DNA of 64,000 nt from Chitinophaga lutea. GTDB taxonomy: Bacteria > Bacteroidota > Bacteroidia > Chitinophagales > Chitinophagaceae. The stretch's first letter is position 1; every line of letters begins with the position of its first letter. The notes beneath the pieces are model-generated. The model saw only the letters and a program-made list of their open reading frames with translations, was not told the DNA's origin and searched no databases. Below, one piece after another: positions 5,762 through 15,177 of the stretch. Location: assembly GCF_003813775.1 (NCBI RefSeq), contig NZ_RPDH01000003.1:620001-684000 (forward strand). Direction: 5' to 3'. Position numbers and translations under genes: made by a program.

Positions 5762-7174
5762 CTAGCGAATAGTCCCCAGAATGTACTCCACCGTCTTGTC
5801 TCTGCCTGAAATATCATCCTGCAGCGTATTCCCCGCCATAACATCCGGTTGAACCGGCCCGTTTTTCTTCCGATGGCAATCCGCTCCTGTACTGAGTGAA
5901 GTGGTAGACTGTATCCTGATTTTGCTGTTCGGCAGTGTTATTACAAACGCTTCTCCAAAGTCTTTTACATTTTCTCCCGTAGGCTGGCCCACGATAGTGC
6001 CGAGCCCGTAGGTCTTAACAACGTCCGCAACGGCCATCGCACTGGAAAAGGTGAACGGGCCCGTGATGAAGTAAATTTTTCCTTTGAATCGAATGTTGTT
6101 CCCGAAGGGATTTTCTTTTGGGAGGCAGCTGTTTTCGCTGGCCCATACAGCGCCGTTGGTTTTTTGCAGGTAGGCTGAGGTGGTGTCGCCACCCGCTTTC
6201 AACTGGTCTTTATATGGCTGGCTGATTTTCCAGTGTTTGGTGCCCCAGGTATATTTTTTATCGCTGATATAGCTGAACAGCAAATCGCCCAGGTCGGTGT
6301 TCCCTCCGCTGTTTTGCCGGAGGTCGATGGCGAGGTGCTGGATACCGGCTTCGTTGAACTGCCGGAAACTGGTGTCGAGGAAAGCCCTGAATTGATCTAT
6401 GTCGCCACTCAGGCTCCGGATATCGATGTACCCCAGTTTTTGTTGCAGGATCTGGTGGGTATACGGCTGAACGATATGCGGCATGGACGCCGATAAGGCT
6501 TTTTTAAATGTGACGCCTGCGATGGGGGCGCTTTTTCCCGCCATGCCGTTTCTGTTTTTGTAGCCCAGCACGAAGGGGGGGCGGATGTTCCTGAGAAACA
6601 GGAAATAGCTGAAGAGCCTGCCCGCCGCTTCTTCACGGAAAGACGGCAATCCCGCTATGCCGGCTTCCGCCTGCCGGAAAAGTGTATTGATATTTTCGCC
6701 GTTGATATCCGTGATCGCCGCACCGGCGGGAATACCGAGGTCCTTTGCGAGACTGGCCGGTACATACAATTGGTGACTGTTGGCCAGCAACCGGTAAGGA
6801 AAAAACTGTTCCTTCCCGAATTCTTCCCTGAACACCGGTTGCCCCGGTACGGGCGTGCTATGGGCGTCGCCCAGCAGCGCCGTAACCTGGTAAAACAGGG
6901 ATACGAAGTCACGGATACCGATGGAATCGCCCATGGAATGTTTGATGGCTGCAATCCGGTTATCATACGCTTTCTCCGTGATGTGCAGGAAAGGCTGGTA
7001 GTGAGATGCCTTCACCGTACGGACGTAAAAATCAATGTCTTCCTCCGCCTGCTGCCGTGTAAGGGCCGTTTGTGCCCAACCGTTCCCTGGATGCAGGATG
7101 AAGGCACACACGATTATCAGGGCAGCTTTTACCGGGAGGAGCTTGAAGCATGCAGGTATTCCGTTTCGAACCAT
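5762..7174 (-). CDS. Secreted S41-family serine peptidase
   Basis: This 470-residue protein has a Sec signal peptide (hydrophobic KAALIIVCAFIL, cleavage near GWAQ). A PDZ-like region contains KDLGIPAGAAITDINGENIN. The S41 catalytic domain contains LAIDLRQNSGGNTDLGDLLF and the nucleophile region GPFTFSSAMAVADVV, with Ser377 or Ser378 as nucleophile. VGQPTGENVKDFGEAFVITL completes the fold. Members process or degrade periplasmic proteins. The frame is open to 7399, but that start would overlap the divergent esterase gene by over 90 bp and would put the signal peptide 75 residues inside. The ATG at 7172-7174 is therefore preferred. No inhibitor or dedicated substrate gene is adjacent. Confidence 0.85.
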   Translation of the reverse strand: MVRNGIPACFKLLPVKAALIIVCAFILHPGNGWAQTALTRQQAEEDIDFYVRTVKASHYQPFLHITEKAYDNRIAAIKHSMGDSIGIRDFVSLFYQVTALLGDAHSTPVPGQPVFREEFGKEQFFPYRLLANSHQLYVPASLAKDLGIPAGAAITDINGENINTLFRQAEAGIAGLPSFREEAAGRLFSYFLFLRNIRPPFVLGYKNRNGMAGKSAPIAGVTFKKALSASMPHIVQPYTHQILQQKLGYIDIRSLSGDIDQFRAFLDTSFRQFNEAGIQHLAIDLRQNSGGNTDLGDLLFSYISDKKYTWGTKHWKISQPYKDQLKAGGDTTSAYLQKTNGAVWASENSCLPKENPFGNNIRFKGKIYFITGPFTFSSAMAVADVVKTYGLGTIVGQPTGENVKDFGEAFVITLPNSKIRIQSTTSLSTGADCHRKKNGPVQPDVMAGNTLQDDISGRDKTVEYILGTIR

Positions 7175-7307
7175 TATTTGAGCCGGTATGATTCTTTTAT
7201 GAACGACCGACCGGCAAGTATAATTATTTTTCCGGAGACGGCGGCCGGCGCACAGCATATGATCTCCCGAACTTTCATTGTATCTTGGGTGAATGATACG
7301 CCCCGCT

Positions 7308-8474
7308 ATGAAAACGATATCCATCCTCTCCGTCTGTATCTTATCTGCCTGGTTCTCCGCCGGCGCACAGATCGACACCACCCTGTTGTGCCGCGGCAAC
7401 TATTACACAGAAGCCGAAGGAAAGGCCGCACTTGAAAAAGCGGCCGCTACCTGGCACAACCGGCAAACCTGGGAGCAGCGGGCCGCCCGCATCCGGCGCG
7501 GCATCCTGGAAGGGGCGGGGATGAACCGTTTCCCCGGTGATGCGCCCCTGAAGCCCATTATCCGCAGCAAAAAAACGTTCGACGGCTACACCGTTGAGAA
7601 CGTCGCTATAGAAAGCATGCCGGGTTTCTTCGTCACGGGCAATCTTTACAAACCCACGGCCAGGCGGAAGTCGTATCCTGCCGTACTGTCGCCGCATGGC
7701 CACGCCAAAGAACCTCCCCGCTTCACCGAAGGGGTACAGAAGCGTTGTGCGACCCTCGCACGGATGGGGGCGATCGTGTTCGTGTATGATATGATCGGGG
7801 TGGGGGAATCCGACCAATGCTCGCACAAACACCCGCAAGGCGTGGCGCTTCAGCTCCACAACAGCAAACGGGCGCTGGACTTCCTCAGCTCATTACCCGA
7901 AGTGGATAAAAAACGGATCGCAATGACGGGGGAGTCCGGCGGCGGTACGCAGACGTTCCTGCTGGCTGCGACAGACGACCGTATTGCGGTGTCGGTGCCG
8001 GTGGTGATGGTGTCTGCACACTTTTTCGGAGGATGCATTTGCGAAAGCGGGATGCCGGTGCACAAAAGCAAAGATCATCAAACCAGCAATGTGGAGATCG
8101 CCGCGCTTTTCGCACCCAAACCAATGCTGCTGATCTCCGATGGAAAAGACTGGACAAAGAATACCCCTGGCGTCGAATACCCCTACATACGGAGCGTTTA
8201 CCGTTTGTACGGCCGCGAAAGGAACATCGAAAATCTCCATCTCCCCGATGAGGGACACGACTACGGATTCTCAAAACGAAAAGGCGCTTATGCGTTCCTG
8301 GCCAAACACCTCGGGCTTTCATTGAAACCGGTAACGGACACCGCCGGCGTGGTAAACGAGGATTCTGTCACGATTCAGACGCGGGATGAGCTGGCTGTAT
8401 TCGATGCCCGGCATCCGCGGCCGGCTTATGCGGTGAAGGGAGACGATGCGGTGATCGGGTTGTTGAGGCGGTAG
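7308..8474 (+). CDS. Secreted alpha/beta-hydrolase, acetylxylan-esterase-like
   Basis: The protein has 388 residues from the ATG at 7308, or 393 if the ATG at 7293 is used. A Sec signal (MKTISILSVCILSAWFSAGA) precedes the mature chain. The alpha/beta-hydrolase features are clear: a strand and loop PAVLSPHGHAKE, the nucleophile elbow GESGGG (serine in AMTGESGGGTQTF), an acid region around LLISDGKDWTKNTPGVEYPY and the catalytic histidine in LPDEGHDYG. This arrangement is typical of the large acetyl-xylan-esterase-type hydrolases of Bacteroidota that deacetylate plant glycans. The substrate is inferred from family only, and no xylanase is adjacent. It is transcribed divergently from the S41 peptidase. 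Confidence 0.82.
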   Translation: MKTISILSVCILSAWFSAGAQIDTTLLCRGNYYTEAEGKAALEKAAATWHNRQTWEQRAARIRRGILEGAGMNRFPGDAPLKPIIRSKKTFDGYTVENVAIESMPGFFVTGNLYKPTARRKSYPAVLSPHGHAKEPPRFTEGVQKRCATLARMGAIVFVYDMIGVGESDQCSHKHPQGVALQLHNSKRALDFLSSLPEVDKKRIAMTGESGGGTQTFLLAATDDRIAVSVPVVMVSAHFFGGCICESGMPVHKSKDHQTSNVEIAALFAPKPMLLISDGKDWTKNTPGVEYPYIRSVYRLYGRERNIENLHLPDEGHDYGFSKRKGAYAFLAKHLGLSLKPVTDTAGVVNEDSVTIQTRDELAVFDARHPRPAYAVKGDDAVIGLLRR

Positions 8475-8559
8475 CGGTATTTCGTTTGCGTACTCAGCCG
8501 TCTATTGTAATGTACTGGGGCTCATCATCTTTAAAGACCTTCATCGTGGATTGTCGTAT

Positions 8560-10080
8560 TCAACGCTTCTTCACCTCGGCCACTTCTTCCCTGATCTTCG
8601 CATTCACATCCACCTTCGCGCCGCTGAACGCTACAATCGTGGTGCCGCGCTCCCGGGCGAAGCGGTTCGTGAGCGAATCCGCCACTACAACGGTATCGAA
8701 ATACGGGCTGATGTCCCGTAACTCCTGTTCCACTTCATCGTAAGAGATTACCCGCACGAGATTGCGGTAGGGACGGCTCAGCTCGAACCATTCTACATAA
8801 TCCGCGTTGAAGGAAACGGCGCGCACTTTCCCGTTCGTATAATAATTGATCGCGCCGGCCTGACCGTAGTTATCGCAAAGCACAAGCGTATTGCCGGGGT
8901 CGGGGTAGGCGGCATGCACCTTCGCCACTTTCTGCGCCAGCTCTTTCCAGCCCTGCATATCCGCGAAGTCCTGCGGGAGGGAGTGGTCCTTCCCGTCTTC
9001 CCAGCGCAGCAGGCCAAGGGCTTTGTAGCGGTCGCCGTTTTGTTCGATATAAGCGGGACTTTTATTCGGGAATACCACGCTGTACATGGGCAGGAAAAGC
9101 AGCACCGGTATGGCGACGGCTACCGGCTGCAGGTATCGTTTCCAGCCTTCCTGCAACAGTACGCCGAGGTATGCCGCGCCGAACGCGATGTAAACCGGAT
9201 AGAGGCCGATCGCGTAATAATCCTTCGCCTTGAAATAGATAAAAGTGGCCAATGTGAACACCAATGCCCAAAAGAAAAGCCGGTATTTCCGGAAGGGAGC
9301 GTAAGCCCATAAAGCATAGAGCCCGGCCAGGATGATGAACAGCGCCCCCAAAAAAAACAGCAACTGCGTTTTCAGAAAGTCTACCCGGTCCACATTCACC
9401 AGCTGCGTTTTGGCCAGTTCCTTCATGTGCCACACCACGGGGAAGTTGTTCGAATATTGCCAGACGAGGTTGGGCGCGATCAGCACGAGCCCTGTAAGAA
9501 TGGCGAAATAAAAATGCCTGTTCGTGAAAATCCGCCGGTGCTCCGTCAGCAGAATGGCCGGCAGTAGCCCGATGAGCTGGAATACGACGTTGTATTTGTT
9601 CAGGAACCCGATGGCGAACACCACGGCGCCGATGTATAACCACCTGGGATGTTCGTTCTGGATGTAGCGTATCAGCGCGTAATAAAATGCCGTCCAGCAT
9701 AACACGTCCAGCGAGTTGGGCTGGTACAGGATGTTTAACCTCAACAGCACGGAAAACAGCACCCCGGTAGCGCCTAATATTAAAGCGAAGAGGTTTCCTT
9801 TCAGTGATTCGATGGCTTTCCAGACTACCACCATGGTCAGCGCGCCGAAAAGTGCGGGGAAGAACTTTACCCAGAAAATACCATTGCCCAGCAGGCCTAC
9901 GATCCGGGAGAGCCAGGCGGTGAGCGGCGGAACGGAAATGTATCCCCAGGCCGGGTGGCGCGCCTGGTCGAGGTAAAGGAATTCATCACGGTGGAGCTCG
10001 TATTCCGGGCCGATCAGCGAGTAATGCAAAATGAATTTAAGAAGAACGAACCCGGCTAAAATGAGATGCTTTTTGTTCAT
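8560..10080 (-). CDS. ArnT-like GT-C family glycosyltransferase
   Basis: The 506-residue integral membrane protein belongs to the PMT_2/GT39-like group, which transfers sugars from a lipid-phosphate donor on the outer side of the inner membrane. The diagnostic first periplasmic loop has GPEYELHRDEFLYLDQARH, with the catalytic Asp32-Glu33 pair. About ten to twelve hydrophobic helices follow up to roughly residue 350. A soluble C-terminal domain of about 150 residues ends the protein (DMQGWKELAQKVAKVHAAYP and onward). The acceptor (lipid A, protein or glycan) cannot be told. The gene stands alone, with 113 bp to queG upstream. It ends convergently with the esterase gene without an obvious terminator. 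Confidence 0.87.
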   Translation of the reverse strand: MNKKHLILAGFVLLKFILHYSLIGPEYELHRDEFLYLDQARHPAWGYISVPPLTAWLSRIVGLLGNGIFWVKFFPALFGALTMVVVWKAIESLKGNLFALILGATGVLFSVLLRLNILYQPNSLDVLCWTAFYYALIRYIQNEHPRWLYIGAVVFAIGFLNKYNVVFQLIGLLPAILLTEHRRIFTNRHFYFAILTGLVLIAPNLVWQYSNNFPVVWHMKELAKTQLVNVDRVDFLKTQLLFFLGALFIILAGLYALWAYAPFRKYRLFFWALVFTLATFIYFKAKDYYAIGLYPVYIAFGAAYLGVLLQEGWKRYLQPVAVAIPVLLFLPMYSVVFPNKSPAYIEQNGDRYKALGLLRWEDGKDHSLPQDFADMQGWKELAQKVAKVHAAYPDPGNTLVLCDNYGQAGAINYYTNGKVRAVSFNADYVEWFELSRPYRNLVRVISYDEVEQELRDISPYFDTVVVADSLTNRFARERGTTIVAFSGAKVDVNAKIREEVAEVKKR

Positions 10081-10126
10081 GGCGTGAAATGTTAGTGAGA
10101 CGGTTGATCACATTTCCAGTCCTCGT

Positions 10127-10141
10127 CGGGCGCCGCGCCCG
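10127..10141. terminator. Small GC-rich hairpin between queG and the glycosyltransferase gene
   Basis: CGGGCG (10127-10132) pairs with CGCCCG (10136-10141) around CCG. It lies 53 bp after the queG stop codon on the minus strand and has no T-run. It is a possible weak terminator. Confidence 0.3.
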
Positions 10142-10193
10142 GTGAATTTATTTCATTTTCGGGAATCCCTGGCCTGTCCGGTAAAACGCCGGG

Positions 10194-11114
10194 CTACCCC
10201 TGCAGAAACTTCAGGTTCCGCCGTATTCCCGCGTATTTGCTCCGCTTCAGGGGTGAATGCCGGAAGATGCGTTTGAATTCCTCTTCCGTCAGTTCTTCCC
10301 ATTGGGCGGTGGTGAAATCGAGCACTTCGGGTATGGGTGTAAACGTGGTATTGGGAGAAGAAAAGCGGTTCCAGGGGCAAACATCCTGGCAGATATCGCA
10401 GCCGAACATCCAGTTGTCGAATTTTCCTTCCATCTGCCCGGGGATAAGGGCGTCTTTCAGTTCGATGGTGTAATAGGAAATACACCGGCTGCCGTCTACC
10501 ACTGTTGGCGATACCAATGCGCCGGTGGGGCAGGCGTCGAGGCAGCGGGTGCAGCTGCCGCAATAGTCGCCGGTAGGGGCATCGTAGAGCAGGGGCACGT
10601 CTACGATCAGGGTGGCGATAAAGAAGAAGGAACCGGCCTGTTTATGGATGAGGTTCCCGTTTTTGCCGATCCACCCGAGGCCGCTCCGCTGCGCCCAGCT
10701 GCGTTCCAGTACGGGGGCGGAGTCCACGAAACCACGGCCCTGGATATCGCCCAGGAAACCGCGCAGTTCGGCCAGGAATTCGTTCAGCTTGCCGCGTATG
10801 ACCTCGTGATAATCAGCGCCATATGCGTATTTGGCAATCTTCGGCGCGTCCGGCTGCTGGGTGGCGGAAGGATAGTAGTTCAGCAGCAGCGTGATCACGC
10901 TTTGGGCGCCCTCTACCAGCTTGCGGGGGTCTATCCGCTTGTCGAAGTAGTTGGCCATATACCCCATATTGCCGTGCATGCCTTTGTTGAGCCATTGCTC
11001 CAGCCGGAAGGCGTCTTCGGTTAACTCCTCCGCTTTGGCGATGCCGCAATGGTCAAAGCCCAGGGCACGGGCCTTTTCTTTGACCAACCGCGTATTTTTC
11101 TCTAAAAGCTGCAT
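10194..11114 (-). CDS. queG: Epoxyqueuosine reductase QueG
   Basis: QueG performs the last step of queuosine synthesis, cobalamin-dependent reduction of epoxyqueuosine in the anticodon loop of GUN tRNAs. The 306-residue length fits the compact form of the enzyme. DSAPVLERSWAQRSGLGWIG carries the catalytic Asp131. The bacterial-ferredoxin-like [4Fe-4S] part has Cys185, Cys188, Cys191 and Cys195 (CGSCTRCLDACP), then Cys239, Cys242 and Cys246 (CDICQDVCPW), as expected for two clusters. It is cytoplasmic. No other queuosine gene is nearby. The start is the first ATG of the frame, directly before the conserved N-terminus. Confidence 0.95.
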   Translation of the reverse strand: MQLLEKNTRLVKEKARALGFDHCGIAKAEELTEDAFRLEQWLNKGMHGNMGYMANYFDKRIDPRKLVEGAQSVITLLLNYYPSATQQPDAPKIAKYAYGADYHEVIRGKLNEFLAELRGFLGDIQGRGFVDSAPVLERSWAQRSGLGWIGKNGNLIHKQAGSFFFIATLIVDVPLLYDAPTGDYCGSCTRCLDACPTGALVSPTVVDGSRCISYYTIELKDALIPGQMEGKFDNWMFGCDICQDVCPWNRFSSPNTTFTPIPEVLDFTTAQWEELTEEEFKRIFRHSPLKRSKYAGIRRNLKFLQG

Positions 11115-11190
11115 TTGTGTGCAAGTTACACCTATGTGTCATAAAAATGTATACTTTTAGGCCTAGTTTCGAATCCCTCAATACCTTTCA

Positions 11191-13221
11191 ATGCAGATTA
11201 AAACTTACACCCTGCTGTTTGGAGCCTTCTGTTTGTCCCTTTGCGCCGTTGCCCAGGACAAAAGTTCAGCCCGTTTCGGGAAAATCACACCCGAAGATTT
11301 TAAAACCGATGCATACAAGATCGACACCGGCACCAGCGCCGTCATCGTAGCCGATATCGGCTCTTCTTCCTTTGAATCCGGCACCGACTGGTTCATCCAG
11401 GTGTACAAACGGTACAAAAGGATTCACATCCTGAATAAAAACGGCTACGACGAAGCTAATGTCTCCATTTACCTCCACCAGGAAGGCTCACGCGAAGAGC
11501 GAGTCAGCAACCTGAAAGCGGTGACCTACAACCTGGAAGACGGCAAAGTGGTGGAAACCAAACTCGAGAGCAAGGGTGTGTTTACCGACAAATACGACGA
11601 AAACACCGTGCTGAAAAAATTCACCCTGCCGGCCGTGAAAGAAGGGTCGATCATTGAATTTTCCTACACCATCAATTCCGAATTCTTTTCCCGCCTGCGG
11701 CCCTGGGCTTTCCAGGACGCCGAGCATCCCGTACTGTGGAGTGAATATGAGATCACCCTGCCGGAATATTACGAATATATCTTCCTCAGCCAGGGTTATC
11801 ATCCGTTCCATATCAAAGACAGCGAAAACAGCCGCAAGAACTTTTCTTTCCGGATGGCTGCAGACGGGCCGTATGGCTCCAGCACCGGGCGTTCCGAAAC
11901 GGTGTCCGTCAATCCCGGTGTTACCCGCCACCGCTGGGTCATGAAGGATGTGGCGCCGCTGAAAGAAGAAGGTTTTGTGACTACTCTGTCCAATCACGTT
12001 TGTTATATCGAATTCCAGCTGGCGGCGGAACGGTTCCCGAACCAGCCGGTGCGCAACCACATGAATACCTGGCCGAAGTTTATGGAAACGATGATGAAGG
12101 CCGAATATTACGGCGCGGCGCTCGATAAAAACAACAACTTCATGAGCGATGAAGTAAAGACATTGACGGCCGGCGCTGCTACCGAAAAGGAGAAAGCGGA
12201 AAAGGTCTTCGCCTACGTGCGCGATAACTTCACCTGCACGGATTATTCCATCCGCTATGCGGACCAGTCCCTGAAAACCACCTTCACCAAAAAAAGCGGC
12301 TCGGTGACGGAGATCAACCTCGTGCTGGTGGCGATGCTGCGGCAAGCCGGTTTGCAGGCGGCGCCGGTGCTGCTGAGCACCCGTAATCACGGTAAAGTAT
12401 ACGCGCTGTATCCTATCGCATCGCGGTTTAATTATACCATCGCCAGCGTACAGGCAGACGGTGCGGAATATACGCTCGACGCCACCCGCCCTTATCTCGG
12501 GTTCGGTAAACTGCACGCTTCGTGTTACAACGGCCATGCGAGACTGGTAACAGTCGATGCGGGCGCCCTGGCATTTGAAGCGGATTCACTGAGAGAATAC
12601 AAAGTGACCGGGATCTTTATTGCTCCCGATGAGAAAGGTGTGCTGACGGGCCACTTCCAGCAGCAACCCACCTATTTTGAATCGTACGACCTGCGCGCGA
12701 AAATCAAGGAGAAAGGCGAAGAAACCTATTTTAAAGACATCGCCAAAGGGTACTCTACCGACATCAACCTGAAAAACGGTAAAATCGACAAACTGAAAGA
12801 TTATGCCGAGCCCGTGCTCGTGGAATATGATTTTACGCTAAACACAGACTCAGATAACGGAATGATTTACCTGCACCCGATGTTCTCCGAGTCGCTGCGC
12901 AGCAACCCTTTCAAATCGGCCGTACGCGCCTATCCCGTTGAGATGCCGGCCGTGCCTGATGCGAATTTCACCCTCAGCATCCAGCTGCCGGACAACTATA
13001 CGGTGGAAGAAATTCCCAAGTCCACCATCGTTAAATACAACGACGGCGAAGGGCTGTTCCAGTTCCTCGTACAGCAAACCGGGAATATGATCCAGCTGCG
13101 TTCCCGCGTGAAACTCACCCGCGCCAATTACCTGCCGGAGGAATACGACAGCCTGCGCGAATTCTACGACGTGATCGTGAAAAAACATGCGGAACAGATT
13201 GTTTTAAAGAAAAAAAGCTGA
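11191..13221 (+). CDS. DUF3857/transglutaminase-like secreted protein lacking catalytic residues
   Basis: The 676-residue protein has a Sec signal peptide (LLFGAFCLSLCAVAQ). An N-terminal DUF3857 domain contains RYKRIHILNKNGYDEANVSI and the strand KEGSIIEFSYTI. A transglutaminase-like domain spans about residues 310-440, followed by a C-terminal beta region. The transglutaminase triad is broken: the Cys position is Val372 (SGSVTEIN), the His position is Tyr415 (FNYTIAS), and only Asp430 remains (LDATRP). It is therefore probably a non-enzymatic binding protein. The downstream paralogue starts 2 bp after its stop codon and keeps the Cys and His, so the two are co-translated and may act together in the periplasm. 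The function of DUF3857 proteins is not known. Confidence 0.85.
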   Translation: MQIKTYTLLFGAFCLSLCAVAQDKSSARFGKITPEDFKTDAYKIDTGTSAVIVADIGSSSFESGTDWFIQVYKRYKRIHILNKNGYDEANVSIYLHQEGSREERVSNLKAVTYNLEDGKVVETKLESKGVFTDKYDENTVLKKFTLPAVKEGSIIEFSYTINSEFFSRLRPWAFQDAEHPVLWSEYEITLPEYYEYIFLSQGYHPFHIKDSENSRKNFSFRMAADGPYGSSTGRSETVSVNPGVTRHRWVMKDVAPLKEEGFVTTLSNHVCYIEFQLAAERFPNQPVRNHMNTWPKFMETMMKAEYYGAALDKNNNFMSDEVKTLTAGAATEKEKAEKVFAYVRDNFTCTDYSIRYADQSLKTTFTKKSGSVTEINLVLVAMLRQAGLQAAPVLLSTRNHGKVYALYPIASRFNYTIASVQADGAEYTLDATRPYLGFGKLHASCYNGHARLVTVDAGALAFEADSLREYKVTGIFIAPDEKGVLTGHFQQQPTYFESYDLRAKIKEKGEETYFKDIAKGYSTDINLKNGKIDKLKDYAEPVLVEYDFTLNTDSDNGMIYLHPMFSESLRSNPFKSAVRAYPVEMPAVPDANFTLSIQLPDNYTVEEIPKSTIVKYNDGEGLFQFLVQQTGNMIQLRSRVKLTRANYLPEEYDSLREFYDVIVKKHAEQIVLKKKS

Positions 13222-13223
13222 AG

Positions 13224-15128
13224 ATGATCAAAAGAAGCCTTTGCCTGTTGCTGCTCAGCGCCACCGCCTATGCCGGCGACCCGAAATACCCGGTAAGCGC
13301 CATTCCGGCGGACCTGCTGAAAAATGCCCATGTGGTTACCCGGCTGGAGGAAATCACCGTTAAGATGCACAGCCTGAAAGACCTCCGCGTCATCGAAAAA
13401 AGAGTGCTTACCATTCTCGACGAAAACGGGGAAGAACATGCCGGTTTTCATGAGTTTTATGATAAAGACAAAGACATCCGCGACATCAGCGGCGTCTTGT
13501 ACGATGCGCAGGGCAACGTGGTGCGCAAACTGAAGAAAAGCGAAGTGACCGACCTGAGCGCGGTGGGAGAGAGCCTGATGGACGACAGCCGCGTCAAAAC
13601 GCACGACTTTCACCACCGGATCTATCCTTACACCGTGGAGTATGAAGTGGAAACCTCGCGCAGCTTCACCGCCTTTTTACCCGGCTGGCTGCCCCAGCCC
13701 GACGAAGGTTTCGCGGTGGAACAAAGCCGCCTGTCGGTAACCGTGCCGGAGGATTACAAACTCCGCTACCGCCAGTTCAACTACAAAGGAGAGCCTGTAC
13801 AGGCCGTTAATAAGGGCGACAAGACCTTTACCTGGGAAGTACGCAACCTGGCGGCCCTGGAGCCGGAAAGCATGACGTTGCCCATCCAGCAGCGCACCAC
13901 CGCGGTGTTTACCGCCCCCAGCGACTTTTCGTACGGCAGCTACACCGGTAACATGAACACCTGGAACGATTTCGGGAAGTTCATCCTCACCCTCAACGCC
14001 GGCCGCGACCAGTTGCCGGATAAAGTGAAAGCGGAAGTGCACGCCCTCACCGACGGGCTTAAAACCCCGGAAGAGAAAATCAGGACGCTTTATCAGTACC
14101 TGCAGAAGAATACCCGTTACATCAGCATCCAGCTGGGCGTGGGCGGCTGGCAGACCTTCGATGCGGCCTATGTGGCCAACAAAGGCTACGGCGATTGCAA
14201 GGCCCTGAGCAACTATATGTTCTCGCTGCTGAAGGAAGCGGGCATCCGTTCGCATTATACCATCGTACGCTCCGGCGACGATGCGCCCGATATCATCGAA
14301 GATTTCAGCATGAACCAGTTCAACCACATCATCCTCTGCGTGCCGCTGGGGAAAGACACGACCTGGCTCGAATGCACCAGCCAGACGCTGCCGGCGGGCT
14401 ACCTGAGCGATTTTACCTGCAACCGGGCGGTGCTGCTGATCGACGAAACGGGCGGCAAACTGGCCCGCACGCCACGGTACGCCATGCAGCAGAACCAGCA
14501 GCTGCGCAACATCAAAGCGAGCATCAACCCTGCCGGCGACATGAGCGGGCAGGTGCAGACGGTGTATACGGGGCTGCAGCAGGACTGGTGCCACAAACTC
14601 GTCAACAACCTGAAACCCGAAAAACAGCTGGAATCCCTGAAAAGGATGTTCAATCTGCCGAGCTACGATATCGCCAAATACAACTACACCGCCAAATCCG
14701 CCGCCGGCGTGGTGCCGGAAATGGGGGAGGTGCTCGATATCACGGCCAGCAGCTACGCGTCCGTGAGCGGCAAACGCATTTTCGTAACGCCCAACGTGCT
14801 CAACCGCAGCGGCACCAAGCTCGATCCCGAAAAGAAACGGCTGTCGCCCATCCAGCTCAGTTATCCCTGGAAAGATGTGGACACCGTGCAGCTCACCATT
14901 CCGGAAGGTTATAAACTGGAGTCCATCTTTCAGGAGGTGAAGCTGGAAGAAAAGTACGGCAGGTATTCGGCCAAAGCCACGGTGAACGGGAACCAGATCA
15001 CATATGTACGGGTGATGGAAAAGAACGACGGGGTATTCCCGGCCACGGAATACGAAAAGCTGGCAAAGTTTTACAACGATATTTACAAGGCGGACCGCAA
15101 CCGCATCGTGTTCGTCAAAGCGGAATAA
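13224..15128 (+). CDS. DUF3857 plus transglutaminase-like domain protein, catalytic Cys and His present
   Basis: This 634-residue secreted protein (signal LCLLLLSATAYAG) is a paralogue of its upstream neighbour. DUF3857 is at about residues 50-220 (KRVLTILDENGEEHAGFHEF and onward). The transglutaminase-like core is at about 270-390. It keeps the nucleophile Cys325 in KGYGDCKALSNYM and His368 in QFNHIILCV. The acidic third position is Glu383 (WLECTS) rather than Asp, which is unusual for a classical triad but may still work. The natural reaction is unknown: peptide hydrolysis and cross-linking are both possible for this fold. A strong terminator follows, so the pair forms a two-gene operon. 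Confidence 0.85.
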   Translation: MIKRSLCLLLLSATAYAGDPKYPVSAIPADLLKNAHVVTRLEEITVKMHSLKDLRVIEKRVLTILDENGEEHAGFHEFYDKDKDIRDISGVLYDAQGNVVRKLKKSEVTDLSAVGESLMDDSRVKTHDFHHRIYPYTVEYEVETSRSFTAFLPGWLPQPDEGFAVEQSRLSVTVPEDYKLRYRQFNYKGEPVQAVNKGDKTFTWEVRNLAALEPESMTLPIQQRTTAVFTAPSDFSYGSYTGNMNTWNDFGKFILTLNAGRDQLPDKVKAEVHALTDGLKTPEEKIRTLYQYLQKNTRYISIQLGVGGWQTFDAAYVANKGYGDCKALSNYMFSLLKEAGIRSHYTIVRSGDDAPDIIEDFSMNQFNHIILCVPLGKDTTWLECTSQTLPAGYLSDFTCNRAVLLIDETGGKLARTPRYAMQQNQQLRNIKASINPAGDMSGQVQTVYTGLQQDWCHKLVNNLKPEKQLESLKRMFNLPSYDIAKYNYTAKSAAGVVPEMGEVLDITASSYASVSGKRIFVTPNVLNRSGTKLDPEKKRLSPIQLSYPWKDVDTVQLTIPEGYKLESIFQEVKLEEKYGRYSAKATVNGNQITYVRVMEKNDGVFPATEYEKLAKFYNDIYKADRNRIVFVKAE

Positions 15129-15165
15129 AAAAAGGGTGTATCGGTTTTGATACACCCTTTTTTTA
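15126..15165. terminator. Strong bidirectional terminator between convergent genes
   Basis: AGGGTGTATC (15133-15142) pairs with GATACACCCT (15149-15158) around GGTTTT. A seven-A run lies before and a seven-T run after. It serves both the DUF3857 operon and the OmpA gene. Confidence 0.9.
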
Positions 15166-15177
15166 TTGACTGATTAC

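Noticed and set aside
7175..7399. Longer N-terminus for the S41 peptidase
   Set aside because: It would overlap the divergent esterase gene and bury the signal peptide 75 residues inside the protein.
13677..15155. Minus-strand open frame of 492 codons
   Set aside because: A shadow of the GC-rich DUF3857 gene. The composition is rich in His, Arg and Val without domains, and the plus-strand frame has a signal peptide and catalytic motif.
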